Assembly (NCBI RefSeq): GCF_008795985.1
Contig: NZ_VMHP01000003.1
Location: 124,001 to 188,000, forward strand
Source of the DNA: Marinobacter halotolerans
GTDB lineage: Bacteria; Pseudomonadota; Gammaproteobacteria; Pseudomonadales; Oleiphilaceae
Length of the DNA: 64,000 bases
Direction: 5' to 3'
Numbering within the stretch: the stretch's first letter is position 1; each line of letters opens with the position of its first letter. The position numbers and the translations under genes were made by a program. This document shows positions 47,046 to 57,400 of this stretch, in pieces. The notes under the pieces were generated by a model. The model was not told the DNA's origin. It was given only the letters and a program-made list of their open reading frames with translations, and did not search any database.

Positions 47046-49865
47046 ATGAGCGATTACAAGCACACCCTGAATCTGCCCGAAACCGCCTTCCCGATGCGCG
47101 GTAATCTTGCCAAGCGCGAGCCGGACATGCTCAAGCGCTGGCAGGAACTGAACGTTTACGGTCAGCTCCGTGACCAGCGCAAGGGCCGGGAGAAGTTTGT
47201 CCTGCACGATGGCCCTCCCTATGCCAACGGCAGCATTCACATTGGTCACGCGGTCAACAAGATTCTCAAGGACATGATCGTCAAGTCCCACAGCTTTATG
47301 GGGTACGACGCGCCCTATGTGCCCGGCTGGGACTGTCATGGCCTGCCCATTGAGCACAAGGTAGAGCAGGAAATCGGCAAGGCCGGCGTTAAAGTGGATT
47401 TCAAGACCTTCCGCCAGGCCTGCCGCGATTACGCCACCAAACAGATTGCCGGGCAGAAAGAAGATTTTATCCGCCTGGGCGTGATGGGCGAGTGGGACAA
47501 GCCTTACCTGACCATGGATCCGAAGGTCGAGGCCGGAATCGTTCGTGCGCTGGGCAAGATCGTTGCTAAAGGCCATCTGGTGCGGGGTTTCAAGCCGGTT
47601 TACTGGAGTGTTGTTGGCCAGTCCGCGCTGGCGGAAGCGGAAGTTGAGTATCAGGACAAGGTGTCTGTTCAGATTGACGTCCGTTTTACTGCGGTGGACC
47701 CGGCCAAAATGCTTCATTCTTTCGGGACCTCCGAAGGACAGGGTGATGTGTCAGTCGTGATCTGGACCACCACACCCTGGACAATTCCGGCCAACCAGGC
47801 AGTGTCGTTGAACGCAGAGCTTGAGTATTCCCTGGTTCAGGCAGATCTGGGTAACGGGCCTGAGCGGCTGGTACTGGCTACTGAAATGGTGGAAGACATC
47901 ATGACCCGCTGGGGGATGGACGCATATACCGTGCTCGCTACCGCGTCCGGTGCGAGTCTGGAAGGGGCAATGCTTCACCACCCAATTTATGACAAGCAGG
48001 TGCCTGTTATCCTTGGCGACCATGTCACTACCGATGCCGGTACCGGCGCGGTGCATACGGCTCCCGACCACGGCATGGAAGACTTCGAGGTCGGCAAGGC
48101 CTACGGTATCGGCACCATCAGCCTGGTAAAGGCCGATGGTACCTATACCCAGGCGGCGGGAGAGTTCGCCGGAGTCCACGTCTACAAGGCAGACGATCCT
48201 GTCTGTTCGGCTCTTGAGCGGGAAGGCAAGCTGGTAAAGGCGGAGAAGTTCACCCACAGCTACCCCCATTGCTGGCGTACCAAAACGCCGCTGATCTACC
48301 GGGCAACGCCGCAGTGGTTTATCAGCATGGAGAAGGAAAATCTCCGTAATGACGCGCTGGAAGCGATCAAGGGCGTGCGCTGGGTGCCCGCCTGGGGTCA
48401 GAATCGCATTGAAGCCATGTTCAAGCAGTCCCCGGACTGGTGTGTTTCCCGCCAGCGTACCTGGGGCGTGCCGATCACGCTGTTTATCCACAAGGAAACC
48501 CAGGAGCTGCACCCTGACACCCAGAATCTGATTGAAGTGGTGGCCGGCTACATTGAAAAAGACGGCATCGATGTCTGGCACGAACTGGATATGGTGGAGC
48601 TGCTGGGTGAAGACGCCGAGCACTATGAGAAGGTCACGGATACCCTGGACGTCTGGTTTGATTCGGGGGTAACCCATGAATCCGTGCTGCGCCCCCGTGA
48701 GGAGCTGAACCAGTTTCCAGCCGACCTGTATCTGGAAGGCTCTGACCAGCATCGCGGCTGGTTCCAGTCGTCGTTGAAGACTTCCATTGCCATGAATGGC
48801 GTAGCGCCTTATAAGCAGGTGCTGACCCACGGCTTCACCGTGGATGGCAAGGGTCGCAAGATGTCTAAATCCCTGGGCAATGTTATCGCGCCCCAGGAAG
48901 TAATGAACGAGCTGGGGGCCGACATCCTCAGGTTGTGGGTAGCCGCCACTGACTATAGTGGCGAGATGACGGTGTCCAAGGACATCCTCAAGCAGACCGC
49001 AGACGGCTATCGCCGGATCCGTAACACCGCCCGCTTCCTGCTGAGCAACCTGACCGGCTTTGAGCCGGAGAAGCACTCGCTGGCACCGGAGGACATGATT
49101 GCGCTGGACCGCTGGATGGTGGACAAGGCGTTGCGGCTTCAACGGGAGCTGGAGGAAGATTACCGGAACTACGCCTTCCTGAAGATCTATCAGAAGGTCT
49201 ACAACTTCTGTGAGGCGACGTTGGGCGGCTTCTACCTGGATATCATCAAGGACCGCCAGTACACCACCCAGGCCGACAGCCGTGAACGTCGTTCCTGCCA
49301 GACAGCCCTGTTCCATGTGGCGGAAGCCCTGGTTCGCTGGATTGCGCCGATCCTCAGCTTTACCGCCGATGAGATCTGGCAGCACCTTCCCGGCGAGCGT
49401 GGCGATACCGTGTTCTATGAAACCTGGTATGAGGGCCTGACGGCCCTGCCGGATAACGTGGAGCTTGGCCGGGACTACTGGTCCACCATCTACAGCGTCA
49501 AGGAAGCCGTGAACAAATGCCTGGAAGAGGCCCGCGGGCGCGGGGAGATCAAGGGCTCCCTGAGCTCTGAGGTCACGCTTTACTGCGAGGATGATCTGGG
49601 CCGGAACCTGGCCTATCTGGGCAATGAGCTGAGGTTTGTGCTCATTACCTCAGAGGCAACGGTAAAACCGGCAGCCGAGGGCGCAGAGGCAGAGCCGACC
49701 TCCCATGAGGGGTTAAAGGTCAAAGTGACCCCCGCTGCCCACGCAAAATGTGAACGCTGCTGGCACCACAGGGCGGACGTTGGTCAGCACGAGAAATACA
49801 GTGACCTTTGTGGCCGCTGTGTCACCAACGTTGAAGGCGAAGGTGAGGCGCGATCCTTTGCCTGA
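47046..49865 (+). CDS. ileS: Isoleucine--tRNA ligase
   Basis: Class I synthetase for tRNA-Ile with an editing domain that hydrolyses mischarged Val. The 939 residues show the HIGH motif in [16 protein letters not shown] (about 57-72), the CP1 editing domain ([15 protein letters not shown] and the [12 protein letters not shown] region), KMSKS at 605-609, and a C-terminal zinc ribbon (CERCWHH...CGRC). The eubacterial form with the C-terminal zinc finger is the mupirocin-sensitive type. ATG at 47046. Order ribF-ileS-lspA-fkpB-ispH is conserved in gammaproteobacteria. Confidence 0.97.
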   Translation: MSDYKHTLNLPETAFPMRGNLAKREPDMLKRWQELNVYGQLRDQRKGREKFVLHDGPPYANGSIHIGHAVNKILKDMIVKSHSFMGYDAPYVPGWDCHGLPIEHKVEQEIGKAGVKVDFKTFRQACRDYATKQIAGQKEDFIRLGVMGEWDKPYLTMDPKVEAGIVRALGKIVAKGHLVRGFKPVYWSVVGQSALAEAEVEYQDKVSVQIDVRFTAVDPAKMLHSFGTSEGQGDVSVVIWTTTPWTIPANQAVSLNAELEYSLVQADLGNGPERLVLATEMVEDIMTRWGMDAYTVLATASGASLEGAMLHHPIYDKQVPVILGDHVTTDAGTGAVHTAPDHGMEDFEVGKAYGIGTISLVKADGTYTQAAGEFAGVHVYKADDPVCSALEREGKLVKAEKFTHSYPHCWRTKTPLIYRATPQWFISMEKENLRNDALEAIKGVRWVPAWGQNRIEAMFKQSPDWCVSRQRTWGVPITLFIHKETQELHPDTQNLIEVVAGYIEKDGIDVWHELDMVELLGEDAEHYEKVTDTLDVWFDSGVTHESVLRPREELNQFPADLYLEGSDQHRGWFQSSLKTSIAMNGVAPYKQVLTHGFTVDGKGRKMSKSLGNVIAPQEVMNELGADILRLWVAATDYSGEMTVSKDILKQTADGYRRIRNTARFLLSNLTGFEPEKHSLAPEDMIALDRWMVDKALRLQRELEEDYRNYAFLKIYQKVYNFCEATLGGFYLDIIKDRQYTTQADSRERRSCQTALFHVAEALVRWIAPILSFTADEIWQHLPGERGDTVFYETWYEGLTALPDNVELGRDYWSTIYSVKEAVNKCLEEARGRGEIKGSLSSEVTLYCEDDLGRNLAYLGNELRFVLITSEATVKPAAEGAEAEPTSHEGLKVKVTPAAHAKCERCWHHRADVGQHEKYSDLCGRCVTNVEGEGEARSFA

Positions 49866-49902
49866 TGTCCAGCCTGATGCCCAGAGAGTGCGGGAGCGTG
49901 CC

Positions 49903-50409
49903 GTGATTGGGGAAGAAACGAACGGGTCCAAACTGCGTTGGCTGTGGCTGGCCGCCCTGGTGATTCTTCTGGATCTGAGCACCAAGGCGCTGGCCAGTTC
50001 CATGCTGAACTATGGCGAGCCGGTCCCCGTTCTTCCCATATTCAATTTCACGCTGTTGCATAATACGGGCGCCGCGTTCAGCTTTCTGGCCGGTGCGTCC
50101 GGCTGGCAGCGCTGGTTCTTCGTCGCCCTGGCGGCGGTGGTCAGCGTGGTTCTGTTTCGCTGGCTGAAATCGCTGCGACAGGATGAAACCTGGTCGGCGG
50201 TCGCCATCGTACTGATTCTTGGCGGGGCGCTGGGCAACGTATACGACCGCGTTGTACACGGCTATGTGGTGGATTTCCTGCATTTTTACTGGAATGACTA
50301 CCATTTTCCTGCGTTCAATTTTGCCGATGTGGCCATAACCATTGGCGCCGGCATGATGATTCTCGATATTTTCCGCAACCCCGATGAGTCGAAAGACCCG
50401 GCGAACTGA
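49903..50409 (+). CDS. lspA: Lipoprotein signal peptidase (signal peptidase II)
   Basis: Inner-membrane aspartyl protease that cleaves prolipoprotein signal peptides after lipidation. The 168 residues have four transmembrane segments and the catalytic Asp motifs [16 protein letters not shown] and [11 protein letters not shown]. The start is placed at GTG 49903 because GGGAG lies six bases upstream and family length results. The open frame extends much further upstream inside ileS, and a GTG at 49888 is also possible. Confidence 0.93.
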   Translation: MIGEETNGSKLRWLWLAALVILLDLSTKALASSMLNYGEPVPVLPIFNFTLLHNTGAAFSFLAGASGWQRWFFVALAAVVSVVLFRWLKSLRQDETWSAVAIVLILGGALGNVYDRVVHGYVVDFLHFYWNDYHFPAFNFADVAITIGAGMMILDIFRNPDESKDPAN

Positions 50410-50431
50410 GCGGAAACCGGAGTAGATAGCG

Positions 50432-50884
50432 ATGAAAGATCTTCCCATTGACCAGCAGACAAGGGTCACTCTGCATTTCGCCCTCAAATTCAGCGACGGC
50501 GAAGTGATTGACTCTACCTTTGACAAGGCGCCGGCGACGTTGGAAATTGGCGACGACAACCTGCCGCAGAATTTTGAGGCCTATCTGATGGGCATGAAGG
50601 CGGGCGAAAGCAACCGTTATGAAGTGCCGCCGGAAAAGGCGTTCGGCCAGCACAATCCCAATAACGTGCAGACGTTCAAGCGCAAGGAATTCAGCCCCGA
50701 TATGGTGCTGGAAAAAGGCGTAATGATTTCATTCGCCGATGCCCGGCAAAGCGAGTTGCCAGGGGTGGTCAGCCGGGTCGAGGGTGATGAAGTGGAGGTG
50801 GACTTTAATCACCCTCTGGCGGGGCGTACACTGACGTTTGAAGTAGAAATTATCGACGTGGAGCCCGTTGGGGCTGCCCACTAG
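50432..50884 (+). CDS. fkpB: FKBP-type peptidyl-prolyl isomerase (SlpA/FkpB)
   Basis: A 150-residue cytoplasmic prolyl isomerase and chaperone of the SlyD-like FKBP type. It shows [20 protein letters not shown] at the N-terminus, an inserted flap domain (about 70-125), and the final strand [20 protein letters not shown], which is diagnostic for SlyD/SlpA proteins. It lies 22 bases after lspA and 10 bases before ispH, the conserved fkpB-ispH pairing. Confidence 0.94.
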   Translation: MKDLPIDQQTRVTLHFALKFSDGEVIDSTFDKAPATLEIGDDNLPQNFEAYLMGMKAGESNRYEVPPEKAFGQHNPNNVQTFKRKEFSPDMVLEKGVMISFADARQSELPGVVSRVEGDEVEVDFNHPLAGRTLTFEVEIIDVEPVGAAH

Positions 50885-50894
50885 GACCTTTGTT

Positions 50895-51848
50895 ATGCAG
50901 ATTCGACTTGCCAACCCCCGTGGTTTTTGTGCCGGTGTGGACCGCGCCATCGAGATCGTGAACCGTGCCCTGGACGTTTTCGGCGCGCCGATCTATGTGC
51001 GCCACGAAGTCGTGCATAACAAGTTTGTGGTCGACAACCTCCGTGAACGCGGCGCGATTTTTGTGGACGAGCTTGAAGAAGTGCCGGATGACCGGCTGGT
51101 GATCTTCAGCGCCCACGGCGTATCCCAGGCAGTTCAGAATGAAGCCGCCCGGCGGGGCCTGAAGGTATTCGACGCGACCTGTCCGCTGGTGACCAAGGTT
51201 CACCTGGAAGTGATGAAATACAGCCGGGAAGGGCGCGAGTGCATCCTGATTGGCCACCAGGGCCATCCGGAAGTGGAAGGTACCATGGGTCAGTATGACC
51301 ACAGCAACGGCGGCGAGATCTACCTGGTCGAGGATGAACAGGACGTTGCCCGGCTGCAGGTTAAAGACCCGTCAAAGCTTTCCTATGTGACCCAGACCAC
51401 CTTGTCCATGGACGACACGGCCCGGGTGATCGATGCTCTGCGGGAAAATTTCCCGGAGATCCAGGGCCCCCGCAAAGACGATATCTGCTATGCCACCCAG
51501 AACCGCCAGGACGCGGTGAAGCAGCTGGCGGGCGATTGTGACCTGATGCTGGTGGTGGGTTCCCCCAACAGCTCGAATTCCAACCGCTTGCGTGAACTGG
51601 CGGAGCGCATGGGTACGCCGGCCTACCTGATCGACCAGGCTTCCCAGATCGAGCCGCGGTGGCTGGAAGGTAAGCAGTCCGTCGGCGTCACCGCCGGCGC
51701 GTCCGCCCCGGAAGTGTTGGTGAACGACGTTATCACCCGGCTGCGCGAGCTCGGCGGCGATCTGCCCGAAGAAGTGTCCGGGCGGGAGGAGAACATCGTG
51801 TTTTCCATGCCGCGGGAGCTGCGGATTGATGCGGTGGATGTTTCCTGA
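50895..51848 (+). CDS. ispH: 4-hydroxy-3-methylbut-2-enyl diphosphate reductase
   Basis: Last enzyme of the MEP isoprenoid pathway, producing IPP and DMAPP with a [4Fe-4S] cluster. The 317 residues contain the three cluster cysteines: Cys12 in [12 protein letters not shown], one in [13 protein letters not shown], and one in [11 protein letters not shown]. The active-site E in [10 protein letters not shown] and [11 protein letters not shown] are also present. ATG at 50895 is preferred over the in-frame ATG at 50868 inside fkpB. In Pseudomonas this gene also adjoins the minor pilin cluster. Confidence 0.97.
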   Translation: MQIRLANPRGFCAGVDRAIEIVNRALDVFGAPIYVRHEVVHNKFVVDNLRERGAIFVDELEEVPDDRLVIFSAHGVSQAVQNEAARRGLKVFDATCPLVTKVHLEVMKYSREGRECILIGHQGHPEVEGTMGQYDHSNGGEIYLVEDEQDVARLQVKDPSKLSYVTQTTLSMDDTARVIDALRENFPEIQGPRKDDICYATQNRQDAVKQLAGDCDLMLVVGSPNSSNSNRLRELAERMGTPAYLIDQASQIEPRWLEGKQSVGVTAGASAPEVLVNDVITRLRELGGDLPEEVSGREENIVFSMPRELRIDAVDVS

Positions 51849-51907
51849 AGCCGTTGTCTTATCTTGGTTCCGGGTTGTTAATAGTCACCGGAATTTGATG
51901 ATCTTCA

Positions 51908-51935
51908 CAAAAAAGCGGCAATAGATGCCGCTTGT
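51908..51935. terminator. Hairpin between ispH and the minor pilin operon
   Basis: AAGCGGCA (51913-51920), loop ATAGA, and TGCCGCTT (51926-51933) make a perfect 8-base stem. The six-base A run lies on the left side, so as a terminator it is stronger for minus-strand transcription. On the plus strand only GTCTCCTCTG follows. It may still end the ispH transcript. Confidence 0.6.
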
Positions 51936-52022
51936 CTCCTCTGTTTCGCCGCTCGTCGTCCTGACGTAGAACCCTGTAGACACATGGAATAATCTTAATC
52001 TACGCACAAGTGGGATTGGATT

Positions 52023-52562
52023 ATGTCTGCACAGGTTTTCAGAAACGGGTTCACGCTGATTGAGTTGCTGGTAACGATTGCGATTCTTGCAATCACGGTA
52101 ACCATCGCTATTCCTTCTTTCCAGAACGTCATAGCCAGTAACAAGCTCCAGGAGGGTCGTGAGCGGTTGCGCACGGCCATCATGTATACCAAGGGTGAAG
52201 CCGTGGCCAGAAATCAGACGGTGACGCTGTGTCCATCGAGCGATGGAAGCACCTGTGGTGATAACAACGACTGGGATGAAAACTGGCTGGTCGTGACAGA
52301 TGGCAACAACACAGGCGCGGTATCGATCGCCACAACCTTAAGGTCCTTCGAAGCACCCAGCGCCGCCGGAGTAACAGTAACCCACACCGGTGGTGTGGAT
52401 CTCATCCGTTTTCAGTCTGACGGCATTGCGGTAGGCCTGAGTGCAGCGGCGTCCTTTGGTTTCTGCGACCCGGATGGCAAGGTTAACGCCAATTCCCTGA
52501 TTCTTTCTCCAAGCACCGCTGCGCTTCGAACAGGAACCCCGGCAGAGGCCAATTGTCCATGA
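52023..52562 (+). CDS. fimT: FimT/FimU-type minor pilin
   Basis: A 179-residue prepilin of the GspH/FimT family, expected to help start pilus assembly. The leader MSAQVFRNG is cleaved by PilD before FTLIELLVTIAILAITVTIA, with Glu5 of the mature chain intact, followed by a GspH-like beta domain with two Cys pairs (CPSSDGSTC; FGFC...NCP). First gene of the operon fimT-pilV-pilW-pilX-pilY1-pilE, in the place of fimU in Pseudomonas. FimU is an equally good name. Confidence 0.88.
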   Translation: MSAQVFRNGFTLIELLVTIAILAITVTIAIPSFQNVIASNKLQEGRERLRTAIMYTKGEAVARNQTVTLCPSSDGSTCGDNNDWDENWLVVTDGNNTGAVSIATTLRSFEAPSAAGVTVTHTGGVDLIRFQSDGIAVGLSAAASFGFCDPDGKVNANSLILSPSTAALRTGTPAEANCP

Positions 52563-53080
52563 GCAAACTCCACAAAGCCCCTGGCAATCAGTCAGGCGTC
52601 ACCATGATCGAAGTGTTGGTTGCCGTGTTGATCCTGGCAATTGGTTTGCTGGGTGTTGCCGGCCTTCAGTCGATCAGCCTCAAGAACACCTCGGATGTAT
52701 TTTTTGAACAGCAGGCGATGAGCGCGAGCGCGGACCTGATCAACCGGATAATGGCAAACCAGGCGGCGGCGTCCAATGGTGACTATGCCGATGCCCCGCC
52801 CACAACAGCTCCCACAACGGACTGTTCCAGCACGACCTGCTCATCTGAAGCAATGGCCGACTGGGATCTCTGGCAATGGAGCCAGACCCTGACAACGGGT
52901 CTGGGGGCTCCGCCATCGGCCGCCGCAAACGTGAGCTGGGATGCGGCAAAAGGTGAATACGAAGTGGCCATTACCTGGGACGCGAATGGTGCGGGCTCAT
53001 CGTATTCCGCACCCACCTGCACGTCCGCTGACAATACGGCGGCCGGGTGTACTTTCGCCGTCTATCGAGTCATGGAGTAA
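52559..53080 (+). CDS. pilV: Type IV pilus minor pilin PilV
   Basis: A 173-residue prepilin. The leader MSKLHKAPGNQSG ends at the PilD site before VTMIEVLVAVLILAIGLLGVAGLQ, the pattern that defines PilV/GspI-type pilins; Glu5 is present. The C-terminal domain has three cysteines and a WDAAKGEYEVAITWD strand. ATG at 52559 overlaps the fimT stop by four bases (ATGA); a TTG six bases earlier is less likely. Expected to join the tip-priming complex with FimU, PilW and PilX. Confidence 0.9.
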   Translation: MSKLHKAPGNQSGVTMIEVLVAVLILAIGLLGVAGLQSISLKNTSDVFFEQQAMSASADLINRIMANQAAASNGDYADAPPTTAPTTDCSSTTCSSEAMADWDLWQWSQTLTTGLGAPPSAAANVSWDAAKGEYEVAITWDANGAGSSYSAPTCTSADNTAAGCTFAVYRVME

Positions 53081-53087
53081 CAAGACA

Positions 53088-53876
53088 ATGATTAAGCAGC
53101 AAGGTTTGTCACTGATCGAGTTGATGATCGCCATGACGCTGGGGTTGATCCTGACGTTCGGCGTCGTCCAGATCTTTATTAGCAGCAAGCAGACCTATTC
53201 GGTGGTCACGGCCCAGTCCCAGACCCAGGAAAACGGGCGCGTTGTGAAGCACTTTCTGGGGCGTGGATTAAGGCATGCCGGGTATTGGGATGATTCGACG
53301 CTGCCTATAGCGCTACCTGACAATGGCGTTTTTGCCGAGAACCAGATGGTTTTTGCCACAAATGATGACGCAGCCTCCGCCAATAATATCGTGGACGGAA
53401 CGGACACCATCACTGTCAGATTCAATGGCACCGCCGATGGCCAGCTCAGAGGCTGTACTGGTATGACACCGGACCGTAACCAGATGATTGTTGACCGCTA
53501 CTACGTCACGCCTGCTGGCGCCAATACCAATGTGCCCAGCTTGCAGTGCGACAGTGAAATGCTGACGCTTGGCGGCGCTTCGGTGTCTACGGCGTCACAG
53601 CCTCTGATTGTGGGCATTGAAAATCTCCAGGTGGAATTCGGTATCGGTACTGAAGACCGCATTACTCAGTATGTCAGTGCCGACGAGGTGACCGACTGGG
53701 GCGACGTGCGGTCCGTTCGCTATGGGTTCCTGGCAACGTCAAACCAGAACACCGGTGGCCGGGAAAACACCAACACCTACACCCTTGTTGATGGCGAGAC
53801 CGTCACCGCTTCAGGCGACAATCGCCTCAGGCAGGTCCAGCGCGATACCGTCTTTTTGCGTAATTTCCGAGGTTAG
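53088..53876 (+). CDS. pilW: Type IV pilus minor pilin PilW
   Basis: A 262-residue prepilin with the short leader MIKQQG before LSLIELMIAMTLGLILTFGV (Glu5 present), fitting PilW/GspJ proteins, which are the largest of the minor pilins. The C-terminal part includes MTPDRNQMIVDRYYV and a closing VQRDTVFLRNFRG strand typical of PilW. ATG at 53088 lies seven bases after pilV with GGAG upstream. The frame is open upstream within pilV but not used. Confidence 0.92.
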   Translation: MIKQQGLSLIELMIAMTLGLILTFGVVQIFISSKQTYSVVTAQSQTQENGRVVKHFLGRGLRHAGYWDDSTLPIALPDNGVFAENQMVFATNDDAASANNIVDGTDTITVRFNGTADGQLRGCTGMTPDRNQMIVDRYYVTPAGANTNVPSLQCDSEMLTLGGASVSTASQPLIVGIENLQVEFGIGTEDRITQYVSADEVTDWGDVRSVRYGFLATSNQNTGGRENTNTYTLVDGETVTASGDNRLRQVQRDTVFLRNFRG

Positions 53877-53881
53877 TTGTG

Positions 53882-54457
53882 ATGAAAACAGACGTTCATA
53901 CAAACCGGTCCCGTAGCAGGTCGCTGCCCGGTCGACAGTCAGGCGCCGTTCTGATCGTCAGCCTGGTGATGCTGCTTTTGCTGACCATCATCGGTATGAG
54001 TGCGGTTGACATGACCACGCTTGACACCCGTATCTCGGCCAACACCAAAGACAAGGCGCTGGCCTTCGACGCAGCAGAAGCGGCGCTAAACACCGCGGGT
54101 AACGCGCTGATGCCAGGCAAACCCCTGCCTGACGCCAGCACTCCCGGCTTTCTGACGTCCGCCAAGGCAGATAACTGGTGGCAGGCTGAAAATGAAACAT
54201 GGTGGACCACCAACGGCGAGATGATTACCAACTACGCTGGTCGGGCCAATGCGACGGCCGGCATTGGTTATGTGATTGAGCAGCCTGTTCAGATAGCAGC
54301 GGGCGGCGCCGGTCAAAAAGTGACGGATTTGACTATGGGCCCCCCTAAAGCGGTCACACGGCTATACCGGGTAACAGCCCGGGGCGAGGGTCCTGGCGGC
54401 ACCGAAGTGCACGTTCAGTCTGTTTACGCGCGAAAAGTTTACCCCGGGCAACAATGA
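53882..54457 (+). CDS. pilX: Type IV pilus minor pilin PilX
   Basis: A 191-residue prepilin. A 21-residue leader ending GRQSG precedes AVLIVSLVMLLLLTIIGMSAVDM. Glu5 is absent (Val instead), as is normal for PilX/GspK proteins that sit at the fibre tip. The C-terminal domain resembles the PilX/PilK group (LYRVTARGEGPGGTEVHVQSVYA). GTG at 53879 is an alternative start three bases upstream. Lies between pilW and pilY1. Confidence 0.9.
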   Translation: MKTDVHTNRSRSRSLPGRQSGAVLIVSLVMLLLLTIIGMSAVDMTTLDTRISANTKDKALAFDAAEAALNTAGNALMPGKPLPDASTPGFLTSAKADNWWQAENETWWTTNGEMITNYAGRANATAGIGYVIEQPVQIAAGGAGQKVTDLTMGPPKAVTRLYRVTARGEGPGGTEVHVQSVYARKVYPGQQ

Positions 54458-54488
54458 TCAGTGCTCATAGCAGCACGGAGGGAATGCA

Positions 54489-57400
54489 ATGATTTCCAAA
54501 AGAAGCTTTAATTTTTTTGCAGGACTGCTACTGACACTGGTCAGTTCGGGTTACACCTCGGCGGCACCGCTGAATCTGGCGAACAAGCCCCTGTTCCTTG
54601 GCTCGACCGCGCCGCCCCTGCTGATGCTCACGGTCGGCAAGAACCACAAGCTTTATTACGAAGCCTATAATGATGCTTCGGATCTGAATAATGATGGTGA
54701 GCTTGATGTCGGCTACCAGCCAGACATTGACTACTATGGCTATTTCAATAGTTATGCCTGCTACGACTACGATGCCACAGAAAATCGGTTTGTGCCGCAG
54801 AGCGTCAAATCACAGGCGGACAAGGATTTGGGTACCAAAACCTGTAATGCCGGAACCGGAGCCAGCGCCGAGTACCCTGGCGCCTGGAGCGGCGATTTCC
54901 TGAACTACGTGACCATGGCGCGTATCGACGCTTTGCGCAAAGTGTTCTATGGCGGGCGTCGTTCTACGGACTCTGCCAGCCTGACGGTCCTCGAACGTAC
55001 TCATATCCCTCAGGATGCTCATACCTGGGCGAAGGAGTACCAGAGCTATGATGTTGACGGTTTCTATATCGACGAATATACGCCCTTGGCACAACCGCCG
55101 GGGCTCGGTAAAAGACATCTGTTTGGCAACGTTTCGTATTCCGTTGGTGGTGCGCCGTTGCTCAGGGTGCTGCCAAACACGGTGTTTCGCCCTTGGGAGT
55201 GGGCTTCCATCGAACGTCCAGTTCTGGGTAGCGAGTGCGTAGCGGGCATTGGTGGCAGCCGCACCAATTGTGAGGTTTCTGGCGGCTCAAATTCCTGGCA
55301 GATTGCGGAAGCAGAACTCTTCAGTGATCTGACACTGAATTATTATGATGTCAGCGGTCCACAGCCTGATTCCCCGGATAATGCGTCTGAATTTGATGCT
55401 TTGCTGGCATCGTATGAAGCACCTAGCCGGCTCATCGGATCCGCAAACCGGTCGCTTAGCACCATTCAGGGTGGCTTGGATGATTCCGTTGACCACTATT
55501 TCTCTGTCGTTCGCGGTAAGTTGAACGTTCCACAGACCGGCAACTACAGTTTCAGTGTTAATGGCGACGATGCCGTCGAATTCATCATTAAAAACTCGAG
55601 CGGCGGTGTCAAAGACCGTATCGGCTGGTATGGCCCCCACGGTGCCTGCAGCGGCGATACCTGTCGTGAGACTCATTCTGGTGTCGTTGCCCTGAATCAG
55701 GGCACTTATGATGTTGAATTTCGTCATCATGAGGCGGCTGGCGGTGACAGCTTTGAGCTCTACCGGAAAACCGAAACATTCGATTCGTCATTCACCGAAT
55801 ACGCGGTTCGTGTCGAAGTCTGCAAATCCGCCGGCCTGCTTGAAGACAACTGCAAGACCTACAGTGACGGCACCAACACCACTTATAAGCCGACTGGCCT
55901 GCTTCATGACTATGGCGAAAATGAGAGTATTCTTTTCGGCTTGTTGACCGGCTCATTCGAGAACAACCTCGACGGTGGCGTGTTGCGCAAAGTCGTCAGC
56001 TCCTTCCGGGATGAAGTTAACAGTGATGACGGCACTTTTACGGATGTAAACGGTATTGTCTCGACCCTGAGCAAGCTGAGGACGGTCAACTTCCAGACCA
56101 GCAATCATTCCTACGCCTGCGGCCGGAAGACTTCAGGTCCGATATCCAACGGTGAGTGTGACATGTGGGGTAACCCCATGGCGGAGATGATGTACGAAAC
56201 CGTGCGTTATTTTTCCGGCAAGGGCGCACCCACAGATGACTTCAAGATTGCCGACAGCGGCAACAACGATGCGGCTCTTGGCCTGCCTAATGCCTCCTGG
56301 GACAACCCCTATGATGAAGAGGATGGCCAGCCCTACTGTGCGGCTCCTTATATGATGGTGGTTTCGGACATTAACGTCAGTTACGACTCTGACAAGGTGC
56401 CCGGCTCCTCATTCTCCAGCTTTGCCGGTGACGTAACCGGGTTGGATGTAACCAGCCTGTCGAATACCATTACCAGCGGTGAGCCCAGTGTTCCCGGCCT
56501 TCATTACATCGGGCAGTCAGGTACAGGTGCCAGTGCGGTTGCGGATAACGCGCCAACGGCGAAAACAGTGGAAAGTCTGGCAACCATTCGCGGCCTTGCT
56601 CCGGAAGAGCCGACCAAGCTGGGTAGCTACTACTCTGCTGCGATCGCCTATTACGGTTGGCTGACAGATCTATTCCCGAACCAGGGCTCGGATGACAACC
56701 CGACGAACATCAATACCTTTGCTGTGGCGCTCGCGTCGCCCCTGCCGCGAATCAACATTCCGCTGCCAGGCGGTGAGTCCATCTCTCTGGTTCCGTTTGC
56801 GAAATCGCCTGGCGGCAGTGGAATCAGCGCAGCAGAAGGCGATTTCCAGCCAACGAACACCATAGTGGATTTCTACGTTGAGGAAATAACGCCGACCTCT
56901 GGCAGCTTCCTGATCAACTTTGAAGACGTTGAGCAGGGCGCAGACCATGATATGGACGCGATTGCCCGCTACCAGTACCAGTTAAACGCGGACAACACGG
57001 TGACCGTCAAGGTGGACTCCCTCTACGCTGCGGGCGGCATCGACCAGCACATGGGTTACGTTATTTCAGGCACGTCCAAGGACGGCATCTATCTGGTTGT
57101 TCATGATCGTAGCGGCAGCGTGCCGACCTACTATCTGGATACCCCCGCCGGCGTGAACCCCGGTGACCCACGGGGAACAGACAAGCTGACCCTGACCAGT
57201 GAGCGGACCTTTACTGCAAGCGGCGAAGCCGCAGCGACCCTGCTGAAAGACCCGCTTTACTTTGCCGCGAAGTGGGGTGGTTTTGTCGACAAGAACGAAA
57301 ATAACATCCCGGACCTGGATTCGGAGTGGGATACCAAGAACAACATCACCCAGGAAGTGGGTCCCGATGGTGTTCCCGACAACTACTTCCAGGTAACTAA

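Noticed and set aside
47751..49385. 544-residue minus-strand open frame opposite ileS
   Set aside because: Runs through conserved ileS codons, has no family features and lacks a credible start region; a GC-rich shadow frame.
57105..57122. DRSGS in PilY1 as a von Willebrand MIDAS motif
   Set aside because: It is not at the end of a hydrophobic beta-strand followed by the rest of a vWA domain, and the expected Thr and Asp partners are not visible.
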